Source: an uncultured Desulfatitalea sp.
GTDB taxonomy: Bacteria; Desulfobacterota; Desulfobacteria; Desulfobacterales; Desulfosarcinaceae
Reading direction: 5' to 3'
Assembly (NCBI GenBank): GCA_937868765.1
Contig: CALMNL010000015.1
Location: 60,967-124,966 of the forward strand
Length of the DNA: 64,000 nucleotides
How positions within the stretch are numbered: the stretch's first letter is position 1; every line of letters begins with the position of its first letter. The notes below the pieces were generated by a model. That model saw only the letters and a list, made by a program, of their open reading frames with translations, ran no database searches and was not told the DNA's origin. Shown here piece by piece: positions 46,567 to 56,220 of the stretch. The translations under genes were made by a program, and so were the position numbers.

Positions 46567-47433
46567 ATGAGCTCAATCGCTATGGCATATACAGACAGCG
46601 ACCAACGCCATCCCCTGTTTTGGCCCTTCGTGATCAGTTTTGTGGGGCACATGGTCTTTTTCGCGTGGATGATCTATGTCCCCAAACCGGATTTCGAACC
46701 CCCTTCCTTCGGGCCGGTGATCAGCGTGCAGATGGTGGAGATGCCGGCCAGCGGCCCGGAGGCTGAAAAGACAGCCGAAAAAGCGGGTGAAAAAGCGCCG
46801 GTGATGGAAAAACCAAAACCCGAAGAAGCAAAGCCGGCAGAGGAGGCCAAAGCAAAACCGGTCCAGGAAGCCGAAGTCTCCATCGCCCCCCCTCAACCCA
46901 AAGCCAAAGTCGCCCTCAAGTACAAGACGTTCAAGACCCAAGAGGTGTTGAAAAACGCCATGGAGCGTTTGGAAAAGAAGGTGGATACGGAGCCGCCCAA
47001 GGCGCTGGAAGATACCATCAAGCGGCTGCGGGAGCAGGTGGACAAAGAGGGCAAGGCCCAGTCCACCAGCGACAACGTTGTGGAGGGAACCGGTGCGGGG
47101 CAGAAGGGGGCCTATTCCCCCGGAGGTACCCAGGAAGGCGATGCGGTCGATATCTATCGACTGGAAGTCGCTTATGCCATCAACAAGAACTGGGCTTTTT
47201 CCGACCAACTGGCCGGCAATGGAGATAAGCTCCAGGTGCTGATCTACTTCAAAGTACTTCCCGACGGGACTATCGAAGACATCAACTACAATGATCGGTC
47301 GGGCAATCCCTATCTGGATGAATCGGCGTATAAAGCCATTGTAAAGTCGAGCCCGGTGAAACCCTTTCCGCCGGGGTTCAATCAACCCTATATCGTTGTG
47401 GGGCTGCGCTTTACCCCCCAGGGCGTTCAATAA
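46567..47433 (+). CDS. tolA: TolA/TonB-like envelope-spanning protein
   Basis: A 288-residue protein. A short N-terminal head and one membrane helix (LFWPFVISFVGHMVFFAWMIYV) precede a Pro/Lys/Glu/Ala-rich stalk at about 60-150 (EKAGEKAPVMEKPKPEEAKP). A C-terminal TonB/TolA domain starts near 205 (YRLEVAYAINKNWAFSD), with LIYFKVLPDGTIEDINY and DESAYKAIVKSSPVKPFPPGF. It connects TolQR to Pal across the periplasm. Starts at 46531, 46567 and 46582 are all possible, with no strong ribosome site. The position between tolR and tolB supports TolA over TonB. Confidence 0.85.
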   Translation: MSSIAMAYTDSDQRHPLFWPFVISFVGHMVFFAWMIYVPKPDFEPPSFGPVISVQMVEMPASGPEAEKTAEKAGEKAPVMEKPKPEEAKPAEEAKAKPVQEAEVSIAPPQPKAKVALKYKTFKTQEVLKNAMERLEKKVDTEPPKALEDTIKRLREQVDKEGKAQSTSDNVVEGTGAGQKGAYSPGGTQEGDAVDIYRLEVAYAINKNWAFSDQLAGNGDKLQVLIYFKVLPDGTIEDINYNDRSGNPYLDESAYKAIVKSSPVKPFPPGFNQPYIVVGLRFTPQGVQ

Positions 47434-47526
47434 GGGGTGCCTTGGATGAGAGATATGCGCTTGCCTGATCGGGCAGGCGACGATTGCAGCGGTCTGAACC
47501 CGATGGACTCAAATGTGTGGGAGCAT

Positions 47527-48846
47527 ATGCGAATTTCGAAAACAGCAACTGCCATCATCTTGTTGGTCATACTGTCGTTACCATCCATGGCCATGGCGCA
47601 GATCCGCTATATCGATCTGACCAACCCCTTCATGCGGAAGATCCCCATGGCGATTCCCGTCTTCAAGGCCATGACCCCCTCCTCCGCCGAAACCCAATTG
47701 GTGGAGGGCATATCCGATCAATTGGCCGCCATGTTGGATTTCACCGGATATTTCAAAATGCTGGACCGCGGTTCCTTTCTCTTTGATCCGCGGACCGGGG
47801 GGATAACACCGGAGACAATCAACTTCGGCAACTGGACCACCGTGGGGGCCGAAATGCTCATCACCGGCGGTACCCTGGTGGAGCAGGGGGGGGCGCTGGT
47901 GCTGGAAATGAGATTGTACGACACCTTCAAGGGCACCATGGTCGTGGGGAAGCGCTATCGTGGAACGATTCAAGACCAGCGCGCCATGATCCGTCGATTC
48001 TGTGCCGAAGTGATCCAGGCCCTCACCGGCCGCCCCGGCATTTTCGACAGCCAGCTTGCCTTCGTATCCAACGGCACCGGTAACAAAGAAATCTATATTT
48101 GTGATTTCGACGGGGCCAATGTACGTCAGGTGACCAACAAACGCAGCATTTCCACCGCGCCCTCTTGGAGCTGGGACGGACGGTACCTGGCATACACATC
48201 CTTTGCCCGCGGTCCATCCCAGATCTACGTGCGTGACATAAAGAGCGGCGCCGAAACCCGTTTCACCTTCAGCGGCGTCCAGATCGCTCCCATGTGGGTG
48301 CCGGGTCGATTCGAGCTGGCGGCGACCCTATCCATAGCGGGCGACGAGGAAATTTATCTATTGACCGGTGGGGGGAAAATGATTAAAAGGTTGACCGAAA
48401 GTCCGGGGATTGACGTTGAGGAAACCTGGTCACCCGATGGGAAAATGATGGCGTTCACATCCAAAAGAGCTGGTACGCCTCAAATTTTCATACAGGATTC
48501 GAGCGGTGACCACGCCCGCCGGCTGACGTTCCAGGGACAATATAACACCCAGCCCAGCTGGTCCCCCAAGGGCGACAAAATCGCATACACATCTTTGGAA
48601 GCAGGACAACAAAACATCTACGTCATTGACGTCGAGGGTAATAACCCAATCCGTTTGACCTACAATCAAGGAGACAACGAGGCCCCCACCTGGGCACCTG
48701 ACGGCAGTCTTATTGCTTTCAGCTCTACCCGTGAGGGAAGATCACGCATCTATGTAATGACAGCTTTTGGAACCGACCAGCGACGTCTGCTGGTTTTACC
48801 CGGTGAGCAGAGAGCCCCTGAGTGGTCTCCGAACATTTCACCTTAA
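47527..48846 (+). CDS. tolB: TolB periplasmic beta-propeller
   Basis: A 439-residue protein with a signal peptide ([25 protein letters not shown]). The N-terminal domain (about 25-165) contains [14 protein letters not shown] sequence and [11 protein letters not shown]. The propeller from about 185 has repeated [18 protein letters not shown] motifs, such as [22 protein letters not shown]. TolB binds Pal and TolA in the periplasm. ATG 47527 follows GGGAG; the frame opens at 47437, but that start would miss the signal peptide. It precedes pal by 47 bases. Confidence 0.95.
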   Translation: MRISKTATAIILLVILSLPSMAMAQIRYIDLTNPFMRKIPMAIPVFKAMTPSSAETQLVEGISDQLAAMLDFTGYFKMLDRGSFLFDPRTGGITPETINFGNWTTVGAEMLITGGTLVEQGGALVLEMRLYDTFKGTMVVGKRYRGTIQDQRAMIRRFCAEVIQALTGRPGIFDSQLAFVSNGTGNKEIYICDFDGANVRQVTNKRSISTAPSWSWDGRYLAYTSFARGPSQIYVRDIKSGAETRFTFSGVQIAPMWVPGRFELAATLSIAGDEEIYLLTGGGKMIKRLTESPGIDVEETWSPDGKMMAFTSKRAGTPQIFIQDSSGDHARRLTFQGQYNTQPSWSPKGDKIAYTSLEAGQQNIYVIDVEGNNPIRLTYNQGDNEAPTWAPDGSLIAFSSTREGRSRIYVMTAFGTDQRRLLVLPGEQRAPEWSPNISP

Positions 48847-48893
48847 CGCTATTTGGCATTGAAAGAGAATCGAACAACAGAAGGAGGAGAAAA

Positions 48894-49418
48894 ATGAGGA
48901 AAAACGTTTGGTTGGTGTTGTTGATGGTCGTCGTTTTGCCGGCAATGCTGTTCACGGTATCCTGCGCGAAAAAGAATGTGGAAGCTGCTCCGGCCGTAAC
49001 GCAGCCTACTGACACCAGCGCCCAGGATCAGGCTGAAAAAGATCGTCTGGCAGCCGAAGCGGCCGCCATGCACGAAGCTTTCAAAGCCTTCACCGCCGAG
49101 GACATCCACTTTGATTTCGACAGCTCCGCCCTGCGTCCGGACGCTCAGGGGATTCTGCAGCAGAAAGCCAATCTGCTCATGAAAAATCCTGAAGTCAAAG
49201 TGACCATCGAAGGCCATTGCGACGATCGCGGCACCGAAGCCTACAACATGGCTCTGGGTGAACGCCGCGCAGAATCCGCCAAAGCCTTCCTGGTCAATCT
49301 GGGCGTCTCCGCCGGTCGTCTGTCGACCATCAGCTACGGCGAAGAAAAACCCTTGGACCTGGGCACCACCGAAGAAGCTTATGCCAAAAACCGTCGCGCC
49401 CATTTCGTGATCGAATAG
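48894..49418 (+). CDS. pal: Peptidoglycan-associated lipoprotein Pal
   Basis: A 174-residue lipoprotein. The signal ends VSC, with lipidation at Cys24. An Ala/Glu/Lys linker leads to the OmpA-like domain (about 65-174): [34 protein letters not shown] and [13 protein letters not shown], including the conserved Asp/Arg that hold diaminopimelate. It ties the outer membrane to peptidoglycan and binds TolA and TolB. AAGGAGGAG precedes ATG 48894. Confidence 0.96.
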   Translation: MRKNVWLVLLMVVVLPAMLFTVSCAKKNVEAAPAVTQPTDTSAQDQAEKDRLAAEAAAMHEAFKAFTAEDIHFDFDSSALRPDAQGILQQKANLLMKNPEVKVTIEGHCDDRGTEAYNMALGERRAESAKAFLVNLGVSAGRLSTISYGEEKPLDLGTTEEAYAKNRRAHFVIE

Positions 49419-49477
49419 TTCCCTTACCAGCGCGAGCATAAGCCGCATCTTGTCCAGTCAAGATCGACTGCATTGAA

Positions 49478-49520
49478 AAGGGCAGCCAGCCGGAAGCAAA
49501 GCTTTCGTCTGGCTGCCTTC
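49478..49520 (+). terminator. Long imperfect hairpin between pal and cpoB
   Basis: AAGGGCAGCCAG and CTGGCTGCCTT flank an inner CGGAAGC/GCTTTCG stem with an AAA loop. The hairpin is strong but is followed by TTCAACGC rather than a T-run. It could lower expression of cpoB relative to pal, or be an RNA processing site. Confidence 0.4.
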
Positions 49521-49588
49521 AACGCAGCATCCCCCATCCGCACAGTCGTGCCGATGACCAACGCAAAAACAAATTTGGTCGTGACACC

Positions 49589-50419
49589 ATGAAAAGAATA
49601 TTCTTCGCTATTGCAGGCCTCTTCATTTGCTGCTGGCTCGTAGCGTGTGCGAGTCAGAAAGATGTGCTTATCCTCGACGAACGTCTGATGGTGCTGGAGC
49701 GCCAGAATCAGGAGCTGCAAAAACGAGTGAAAACCGATCTGGTGTCCAGCCAGAGCACCGAATCCACCCTGCGCGGGCAGTTTGCCGGCATTGCCGCCGA
49801 CATGGAATCCCTCAAGCAGGACACCCGTGTCCTCTCTGGTCGTATCGATGAGATCACCCACAACCTGGACCGCAAGGCTACGGCTTCCGACGGGGATCTG
49901 AAGGTGCGTCTGGATATTATCGAAGAGCGCCTGGCTCAGATCGAGCGTTATCTGAATCTGGAGGCATCCGGGGCCAAGGCACCGGCGGCCGCCAAGCCCG
50001 AGGGGACAACTGCGGCCGTTGCTGCACCGAACACCGGGACCAAGGAACTCAGTGCGGATCAGCTATATGCGCAAGCCAAAGCCGCCTTTGATGCCGGCCA
50101 GATCGAAAAAGCGCGGCAGGGCTTCCAGCAGCTGCTCAAGACCTACCCCAAATCGGAAAATGCCGACAATGCCCAGTTCTGGATCGGCGAAACCTATTTC
50201 AACGAGAAGTTCTACGAGAAGGCCATTTTGGAATACCAGGTGGTCGTCGAAAAATACCCCAAAGGCAATAAGGCGCCGGCGGCCATGCTCAAGCAGGGCT
50301 ACGCCTTCATCCAACTCAATGATAAAGCCAATGCACGCTTGGTATTGAAAGAGGTCGGCAAAAGATACCCCAAAAGCAATGAAGCCAAAATTGCTGCTGA
50401 AAAGTTGAAAGAGCTGTAA
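49589..50419 (+). CDS. cpoB: CpoB/YbgF, Tol-Pal-associated periplasmic protein
   Basis: A 276-residue lipoprotein (LVAC, Cys20). An N-terminal coiled coil of about 30-120 (RLMVLERQNQELQKRVKTDL and LDIIEERLAQIERYLNL) is followed by TPR repeats from about 150: SADQLYAQAKAAFDAGQIEKA and FWIGETYFNEKFYEKAILEY. CpoB links the Tol-Pal system to peptidoglycan synthesis at division. It is the last gene of the tol-pal cluster; a hairpin separates it from pal. Lipidation is predicted, whereas the E. coli form is a free periplasmic protein. Confidence 0.93.
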   Translation: MKRIFFAIAGLFICCWLVACASQKDVLILDERLMVLERQNQELQKRVKTDLVSSQSTESTLRGQFAGIAADMESLKQDTRVLSGRIDEITHNLDRKATASDGDLKVRLDIIEERLAQIERYLNLEASGAKAPAAAKPEGTTAAVAAPNTGTKELSADQLYAQAKAAFDAGQIEKARQGFQQLLKTYPKSENADNAQFWIGETYFNEKFYEKAILEYQVVVEKYPKGNKAPAAMLKQGYAFIQLNDKANARLVLKEVGKRYPKSNEAKIAAEKLKEL

Positions 50420-50499
50420 TCCGAATTATCCTGACGGGCTGCCTTGCTACAGGGGTGACTTGCAGAGGCGGATCGATGCGCGTTTGAAGCAGGCAAGCC

Positions 50500-51024
50500 A
50501 TGAACATCAAAGTAGTGGGTGTTGATCCGGGCCTGGCCGCCACCGGCATCGGTATCGTCACGGGCAGCGTTCACAAGGTGAATGGTTACGCGTTCGGCGC
50601 GATTCGCACCTCCCCCCAAAGCAGCCAGGGCTCCCGTCTGGAGCGCATTTACTCCCGTCTGTGCGACTTGATCAACGATGAAAAACCGGACCTGATGGTC
50701 ATCGAAGATGTCTTTTCCTCGGACGAATTTCCCCAGTCGGGAATCAACCTGGGAAAGGTCTGCGGTGTCATTCTGCTGGCGGCCCACCAGGCCGGCATCG
50801 ATGTCCACGCCGTGGCCGTGCGTGAGGCCAAACAAGTGCTCACCGGCAATGGCAACGCCAGCAAAGAGCAACTCGAACAAGCGGTACGCCGTTCTCTTGG
50901 CTGCGTTCAGCCTATCCGGCCCTACCATGCTTCCGACGCTTTGGGGCTTGCTCTCATCGGTCTGTTTCGTTATGCTGGCCTTCGACTGGATCGTACGGTG
51001 CGCTCCAAGGGAAACAAAACCTGA
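50500..51024 (+). CDS. ruvC: Holliday junction resolvase RuvC
   Basis: A 174-residue endonuclease. KVVGVDPGLAATGIGIV carries the first catalytic Asp (Asp8), VIEDVFSSDEF the Glu, and HASDALGLALIG the last Asp with the conserved His. The RuvC dimer cuts Holliday junctions after RuvAB branch migration. Its TGA stop overlaps the ruvA ATG by one base (TGATG), which shows translational coupling. Confidence 0.97.
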   Translation: MNIKVVGVDPGLAATGIGIVTGSVHKVNGYAFGAIRTSPQSSQGSRLERIYSRLCDLINDEKPDLMVIEDVFSSDEFPQSGINLGKVCGVILLAAHQAGIDVHAVAVREAKQVLTGNGNASKEQLEQAVRRSLGCVQPIRPYHASDALGLALIGLFRYAGLRLDRTVRSKGNKT

Positions 51025-51653
51025 TGATTGCTTATATGGAAGGTCGGCTACTCAAGAAGGATGCCGACCGAATACTGCTGCTCGCCAACCAGGTGGGCTA
51101 TGAAATCATGGTTCCGGCCTTCGTGCGCGACGCGCTCAATGCAAAGAAGATCGGCGAGGAAGTGGCATTGCACATTTATTGGCATCAGACTGAGCACCAG
51201 CCCAAACCGGTCCTGATCGGCTTTCACCTGGAAGCGGAAAAAGAGTTTTTCCAGCACTTCATCTCGGTCGATGCCATTGGCCCCATCAAAGCGGCCAAAG
51301 CCATGACCATTTCCGTACGTGAAATCGCCAATGCCATTGAGTCGGGCGATTTGGACCGGTTGAAATATTTGAAAGGAATCGGGCCCCGCACTGCCCAGAA
51401 GATCGTCGCTACCTTGCGCGGCAAGGTGGGCAAATTCGCCCTGATCCGGAAAGAGGAGACGTCTGCCGAGGCCCCCGCGCCGGAGGATTTCATCGAACCG
51501 GTCATGGAGGTGCTGGTCGGCCAACTGGGTCACAAGCCCGCAGATGCCAAGCGTATGATCGCCCAGGCGCTCAAGCGCAATTGCAGCATTGCTTCCCCCG
51601 AGGCGCTTTTCGATGAAGTATATCGAGGCGAGCGAATATCCGACGGGAGCTGA
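51024..51653 (+). CDS. ruvA: Holliday junction branch migration subunit RuvA
   Basis: A 209-residue protein with an OB-fold N-terminus (MIAYMEGRLLKKDADRILL). Helix-hairpin-helix motifs are in FISVDAIGPIKAAKAM and LKYLKGIGPRTAQKIVATL, and the C-terminal third domain contacts RuvB (VGQLGHKPADAKRMIAQAL). RuvA tetramers clamp the junction. It overlaps ruvC by one base and precedes ruvB by 23 bases. Confidence 0.97.
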   Translation: MIAYMEGRLLKKDADRILLLANQVGYEIMVPAFVRDALNAKKIGEEVALHIYWHQTEHQPKPVLIGFHLEAEKEFFQHFISVDAIGPIKAAKAMTISVREIANAIESGDLDRLKYLKGIGPRTAQKIVATLRGKVGKFALIRKEETSAEAPAPEDFIEPVMEVLVGQLGHKPADAKRMIAQALKRNCSIASPEALFDEVYRGERISDGS

Positions 51654-51676
51654 TTCGAAGGTGATATTAATCCGCA

Positions 51677-52717
51677 ATGAGTGACGAGCTGCTTACACGC
51701 GGCACCAGCGATTTGAGCGCGGTCGCCGGCACATGCCAGCCCGAAGATGAAGGGCCGGAGATGCCCTCCTTGCGCCCCGAGCGCCTGTCGGATTATGTGG
51801 GCCAGCGCGAAGTGGTCGATACCCTCAAGATCGCCATCGAGGCCGCCTTGTACCGGAGTGAACCTCTGGAACACGTGCTGTTCCATGGCCCGCCGGGATT
51901 GGGAAAGACCACCTTGGCGCATATCATCTCCCAAGAGATGGGCGGCCGCCTCACGGTGACCTCCGGACCCGCAATGGAAAAGGGCGGCGACCTGATCGGT
52001 ATCCTCACCCACCTGGAGGAGGGCGATATCCTGTTTATCGATGAAATTCATCGCATGCCTAAAACCGTGGAGGAGTTTTTGTATCCCGCCATGGAGGACT
52101 TCGCGGTGGATTTTGTTTTCGATAAAGGCATCCATGCCCGCAGCCACCGCTACCGTCTCAATCGATTTACGCTGGTGGGTGCTACCACCCGGGTGGGTTT
52201 GCTCTCCGCACCGCTGCGCGATCGCTTCGGATTGTTCCGCAGCCTCGATTTCTATGGCACCGATGATTTGATACAAATCATCCGGCGCTCGGCCCAAATT
52301 CTGGAGGTCGCCATCGACGATGAGGGCGCCCATGCCCTGGCCTTGAGATCGAGAGGCACGCCGCGCATCGTCAACCGGCTGCTCAAAAGGGTTCGAGATT
52401 ATGCCCAGGTACGTGGCGACGGCCGCATCGATCGAACGATCGTGGAGGCCGCGCTGACCTTGGAAGGCATCGACGACAAGGGGTTGACGGGCCTGGACCG
52501 GCGATATCTCAAAACCATCATCGACTACTACCATGGCGGTCCGGCGGGCATCGAAGCCATCGCCGCCACCCTTCAGGAGGAGGCGGACACCCTCGTGGAT
52601 GTCGTCGAGCCCTTTTTGCTGAAAATGGGTCTGGTGGCGCGCACCTCCTCGGGCCGCAAGGCTTCGGAAGAAGCCTACCGGCATTTGGGATACGCCGTTC
52701 AGAAACGATTGTTCTAG
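51677..52717 (+). CDS. ruvB: Holliday junction branch migration ATPase RuvB
   Basis: A 346-residue AAA ATPase. [20 protein letters not shown] opens the ATPase part, Walker A is [12 protein letters not shown] near 74-82, Walker B is [10 protein letters not shown], and the sensor [18 protein letters not shown] is intact. The C-terminal winged helix ([21 protein letters not shown]) binds DNA. It pumps DNA through the junction held by RuvA. It completes the ruvCAB operon. Confidence 0.97.
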   Translation: MSDELLTRGTSDLSAVAGTCQPEDEGPEMPSLRPERLSDYVGQREVVDTLKIAIEAALYRSEPLEHVLFHGPPGLGKTTLAHIISQEMGGRLTVTSGPAMEKGGDLIGILTHLEEGDILFIDEIHRMPKTVEEFLYPAMEDFAVDFVFDKGIHARSHRYRLNRFTLVGATTRVGLLSAPLRDRFGLFRSLDFYGTDDLIQIIRRSAQILEVAIDDEGAHALALRSRGTPRIVNRLLKRVRDYAQVRGDGRIDRTIVEAALTLEGIDDKGLTGLDRRYLKTIIDYYHGGPAGIEAIAATLQEEADTLVDVVEPFLLKMGLVARTSSGRKASEEAYRHLGYAVQKRLF

Positions 52718-52769
52718 AAATCGCGGACGGCGTTTCATCGCTCCAATCCTCAACTAATGGATGCAGCCT

Positions 52770-53597
52770 ATGGCCATCATCACGCTTCTCAGCGATTTCG
52801 GTACCCAGGACGAATATGCGGGGGTCGTTAAGGGAGTCATGCTCGGCATCAACCCGGCCGCCACACTGGTGGACATCAGCCACCATGTGCCGCCCCAGGC
52901 GATCCCGCAGGCCGGTGATATGCTCAAGGCGGCCTTTGGGTGGTTCCCCAAAGGCACTGTCCATGTCGCGGTGGTGGATCCAGGCGTGGGCAGCCGGCGG
53001 GCCATTCTGGCCGCGCGGCACGCGGGACATTTGTTCGTGGCCCCGGACAACGGCCTGCTCAGCTTCATCTGGGGTGACCATCCGCCGGAAGCCTTGGTGC
53101 GGGTGGAGAACAGTCGCCTCTTCCTTCATCCGGTGAGCGCCACTTTTCAGGGTCGGGATATCTTCGCGCCAGTGGCTGCCCATTTGTCTCTCGGCATGGC
53201 GTTGACGGAAATCGGACCGGTAGTGGATTTTTCGCAGGTGACACGTTTTGAACGTCGTCGGCCGCGGGAGACGACGGACGGCGAAATTGTCGGAGAGGTG
53301 TTAAGCGCCGATCGGTTTGGCAACCTGCGTACCAATATCGATGCGCCGCTTTTGGATCGGCTGCGCGCGGGAGACGCCAGAAGGCAGCTGATGGTGCGGA
53401 TCGGTGAACATCGGATCGAGGGCATGTCGAGCCACTATGCCCAAAAGGAAAAAGGGGGACTGATGGCGCTGGTGGGCAGCCGCAATCAACTGGAGATCGC
53501 CGTCAATGGTGGCAGCGCCGAGCGCTTATTCCCTGAATTCAACGGCTTGGAGGTTCGCGTGTGCATGGTTCCGCGCACCGGGTCATTGAAGCCATAA
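52770..53597 (+). CDS. SAM hydrolase family protein (DUF62, S-adenosyl-L-methionine hydroxide adenosyltransferase)
   Basis: A 275-residue protein. IITLLSDFGTQDEYAGVVKGVM, DISHHVPPQ, HVAVVDPGVGS and FVAPDNGLLSF are the motifs of the DUF62/SalL fold. Members without halogenation use hydroxide to split SAM into adenosine and methionine. The Asp in SDFG and the DPGVGS loop, expected for SAM and catalysis, are present. ATG 52770 gives the family start; ATG 52761 is also possible. It follows ruvB by 52 bases, with no strong ribosome site. Its cellular role is uncertain. Confidence 0.85.
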   Translation: MAIITLLSDFGTQDEYAGVVKGVMLGINPAATLVDISHHVPPQAIPQAGDMLKAAFGWFPKGTVHVAVVDPGVGSRRAILAARHAGHLFVAPDNGLLSFIWGDHPPEALVRVENSRLFLHPVSATFQGRDIFAPVAAHLSLGMALTEIGPVVDFSQVTRFERRRPRETTDGEIVGEVLSADRFGNLRTNIDAPLLDRLRAGDARRQLMVRIGEHRIEGMSSHYAQKEKGGLMALVGSRNQLEIAVNGGSAERLFPEFNGLEVRVCMVPRTGSLKP

Positions 53598-53634
53598 CCT
53601 GCAATGGCTCCAGCTTTTTGAGGTAGTCGATGCC

Positions 53635-54780
53635 ATGGTAAAATTGCGGCGGAAAAAAGCGGAATCCGGATCGCTGGGCAAGGGCCAGCGTTATTCGAGT
53701 ATCATGCTGGTGGGCGAGCGCGGCCGTGTAATTCCCTTTCGGCGTTTCAAATTGATCGCCGTCTCGATCATTGCCCTGGCATGCCTCAGCCTGTCGGCCC
53801 TGGCGGTCATCGCATTTCTGTATGTCCAGCAATCCGAAACCATCGGCCGCCTGCAACGCGAGGCGGATGGATTGCGCCGTGAAACTGCCCAATTAAAAGA
53901 CGAAAAGGATGTGCTGCAGGCCAAGCTGGTGATCTACGAGATGCAAAAGAGCCCAGAGGCAGTCCCGAAACCCAAAGCCAAAGAGATCGCCCAGGCGGCC
54001 CCGCAAGCAGCCACTGCGGCGCCCGAAGCGACTCTGGCGGCCACTGGCGCCCCTGCGCCGGATCCGGTGCCCGCCGCGGCCACCCCCACCAGCACCCCCA
54101 GCATCAACTGGGTTCTGGATTTACAGCGATTTGACGCCGCCTACGATGCGCGGCGGGAGCTGATCCGCTTCACCGTTCGCGTGGTGAACAAGACTACCCC
54201 CAGGCAGAGCTTTTCGGGCCGTATGGTTTTAGTGCTGAAACAAACCGGAACACCGCCCAGGAACTGGCTTTCACTGCCCAGCGGGCCGCTGGACGGAGGC
54301 AAGCCTGGCGGCCAGTCGGGTCAGGCATTTACGGTTCAAAATTATCGTACCATGGACTTCAAGCTGTACAAGCAACGCCCGCCTGTCGGTTACGATACGG
54401 CCACCGTCTTCATTTTCCTGAGCAACGGTCAGCTGGTATCCTCACAGGATTTTGGCTTCAAGATCGAGCTGCCGCCAACCCCAAAGCCGACGCCGATGCC
54501 AACGCCGACACCCACGGTGGAATCGACACTAATGCCGACCCCGACCGTTCAGATAACGCCGTCGCCCCCTTTGCCGACGCCGCCGACGGCGACACCCCCG
54601 GGTGTTGGAGGTTTGAAAAGCGGTATCGGTGCAGACAGCCTGCCTGCTGCCGACAACAAGGCAGAAGCGCCCAACCAGGTGCAGCCACAGGCCACCGTTG
54701 CGCCGGGCGTAGCCTATCCGGTGGTTCCCAGTCCGGCACCTGTGTCGGAAAAGCGTCCGGAAGCGGAGCCCACACGCTGA
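53635..54780 (+). CDS. Membrane-anchored coiled-coil protein with Pro/Thr-rich tail
   Basis: A 381-residue protein with a basic cytoplasmic head, a single membrane helix at about 38-64 (LIAVSIIALACLSLSALAVIAF), a coiled coil at about 66-105 (IGRLQREADGLRRETAQLKD), an Ala-rich linker, and a beta-rich domain at about 150-285 containing INWVLDLQRFDAAYDARREL. The tail is PT-repeat sequence (PTPKPTPMPTPTPTVES). It is not a family I can name. It lies 34 bases before the bactofilin gene, so it may be the membrane partner of the bactofilin. This pairing is inferred. Confidence 0.65.
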   Translation: MVKLRRKKAESGSLGKGQRYSSIMLVGERGRVIPFRRFKLIAVSIIALACLSLSALAVIAFLYVQQSETIGRLQREADGLRRETAQLKDEKDVLQAKLVIYEMQKSPEAVPKPKAKEIAQAAPQAATAAPEATLAATGAPAPDPVPAAATPTSTPSINWVLDLQRFDAAYDARRELIRFTVRVVNKTTPRQSFSGRMVLVLKQTGTPPRNWLSLPSGPLDGGKPGGQSGQAFTVQNYRTMDFKLYKQRPPVGYDTATVFIFLSNGQLVSSQDFGFKIELPPTPKPTPMPTPTPTVESTLMPTPTVQITPSPPLPTPPTATPPGVGGLKSGIGADSLPAADNKAEAPNQVQPQATVAPGVAYPVVPSPAPVSEKRPEAEPTR

Positions 54781-54814
54781 AAGAGTGCCACCCAAGTCAC
54801 AAGGAGAACGGTGA

Positions 54815-55159
54815 GTGAAAAACGACGAAAAAAAATTTTCGATCATTGACGAAGGTTTTACGGTGGAGGGGACCGTAGTCGGCAAGGGCCGCCTGGTGAT
54901 CAAGGGGGTCGTCAAGGGTTCCTTGACCGGCGATAATGTGGTCATCGCCGAAGAGGGGGCCGTATATGCCGATGCCAAGGCCAACATTATGACCGTAGGC
55001 GGACTTTTCGATGGCAAGGTGGAGGTGGCCAAGGAGTTGGTGGTGCTCGCCACCGGAAAATGCTCGGGACAAATTGCATGCAATGATCTGGTGGTGGAGG
55101 CCGGCGGTTTGCTCAACGCCACCGTGGCTTGCAAGGCGCAAAAATCCGGTCCTGCATGA
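54815..55159 (+). CDS. Bactofilin (polymer-forming cytoskeletal protein)
   Basis: A 114-residue protein. FSIIDEGFTVEGTVVGKGRLVIKG starts the right-handed beta-helix; short repeats with VKGSLTGDNVVIAEEG and FDGKVEVAKELVVLATGK follow. This is the bactofilin fold, which forms polymers on the inner membrane for shape, stalk or motility complexes. GTG 54815 follows AAGGAG at eight bases. It lies just after a membrane coiled-coil gene and 112 bases before rplM. Confidence 0.9.
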   Translation: MKNDEKKFSIIDEGFTVEGTVVGKGRLVIKGVVKGSLTGDNVVIAEEGAVYADAKANIMTVGGLFDGKVEVAKELVVLATGKCSGQIACNDLVVEAGGLLNATVACKAQKSGPA

Positions 55160-55271
55160 ATCGACGGCTCGGGCAGCATTTTATAATGGCCTAACGCTCA
55201 TATTCCACTTGACTTACTGAACAAAGTCAATTAGGAAGGCTGGATTCTGAACTACGAGCAGGAGTGAAACC

Positions 55272-55706
55272 GTGAAAAAGTACACATACAGTGCCAAACC
55301 TTCAGACAATCCAGGTCGCTGGTGGGTGGTCGACGCCGACGGCCTGGTGCTGGGCCGCCTGGCCTCTGAAATCGCCTCCCGTCTGCGGGGGAAACGCAAT
55401 CCCATGTACACCCCCCATATGGATATGGGGGATTCGGTGATCGTGATCAACGCCGAGAAAATCAAGCTCACCGGGCGTAAACTCGAACAAAAGACCTACT
55501 ACCGGCATAGCGGTTACATGGGCGGTCTCAAATCCATCACCGCACGCAAACTGATGGAAAAGCGCCCTGAAGATGTGATCCGCAACGCCGTGCGCGGCAT
55601 GTTGCCCAAGAACAGCCTGGGCCGCCAGATGTGCAGGAAGCTCAAGGTGTACACCGGCAAAGATCATCCCCACAGCGCCCAGCAGCCCGAAACCATGACC
55701 CTTTAA
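55272..55706 (+). CDS. rplM: 50S ribosomal protein L13
   Basis: A 144-residue protein of standard length. [42 protein letters not shown] and [21 protein letters not shown] are diagnostic. L13 is an early assembly protein of the large subunit. The start is GTG 55272 with AGGAG upstream. It is followed by rpsI after 32 bases, the standard pair. Confidence 0.97.
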   Translation: MKKYTYSAKPSDNPGRWWVVDADGLVLGRLASEIASRLRGKRNPMYTPHMDMGDSVIVINAEKIKLTGRKLEQKTYYRHSGYMGGLKSITARKLMEKRPEDVIRNAVRGMLPKNSLGRQMCRKLKVYTGKDHPHSAQQPETMTL

Positions 55707-55738
55707 TCGGAACTTTAAAATAACAGCGGGAAATTTCT

Positions 55739-56134
55739 ATGGCACAGGAAAACGTTTATTACGCCACAGGCAAGCGCAAGAATGCCATCGCCAGAACCTG
55801 GATCACCCCTGGCAAAGGGGAGATCAGCATCAATGGCCGGACCCTGGAAGATTATTTCCGGGTTTACACCGCCAAGACCATCATCACCCAGCCGCTGATG
55901 CTGACCAACAATCGCGAGAAATTCGATATCAAGATCAAAGTGCTGGGCGGCGGCGTGATCGGTCAGGCCGGCGCCATCCGGCACGGCATCACCAAGGCGT
56001 TGATCGCCTATGACGCCGAGCTGCGTTCGGTTCTGAAAAGAGCCGGTTTCGTGCGCCGCGACCCGCGCGAAAAAGAACGCCAGAAGTATGGCCAAAAGGG
56101 TGCTCGCGCCCGCTTCCAGTTCTCCAAGCGCTAA
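55739..56134 (+). CDS. rpsI: 30S ribosomal protein S9
   Basis: A 131-residue protein. [21 protein letters not shown] at the start, [21 protein letters not shown] in the middle and the basic tail ending [11 protein letters not shown] (the last Arg contacts the P-site tRNA) are all standard. It follows rplM, and a strong terminator follows it. Confidence 0.97.
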   Translation: MAQENVYYATGKRKNAIARTWITPGKGEISINGRTLEDYFRVYTAKTIITQPLMLTNNREKFDIKIKVLGGGVIGQAGAIRHGITKALIAYDAELRSVLKRAGFVRRDPREKERQKYGQKGARARFQFSKR

Positions 56135-56165
56135 TATTCCAGGACTCGGAAAAGTCAGGCTTCCA

Positions 56166-56198
56166 GGGAATCGGTGGTTTCCGCCGATTCCCTTTTTT
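56166..56198 (+). terminator. Terminator of rplM-rpsI
   Basis: GGGAATCGGTGG and CCGCCGATTCCC (one G-T pair) form a 12-pair stem around TTT, followed by six T. It lies about 30 bases after rpsI and before a convergent ABC transporter gene. Confidence 0.92.
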
Positions 56199-56220
56199 CA
56201 TTGGCCCATCTGTATTGTGG

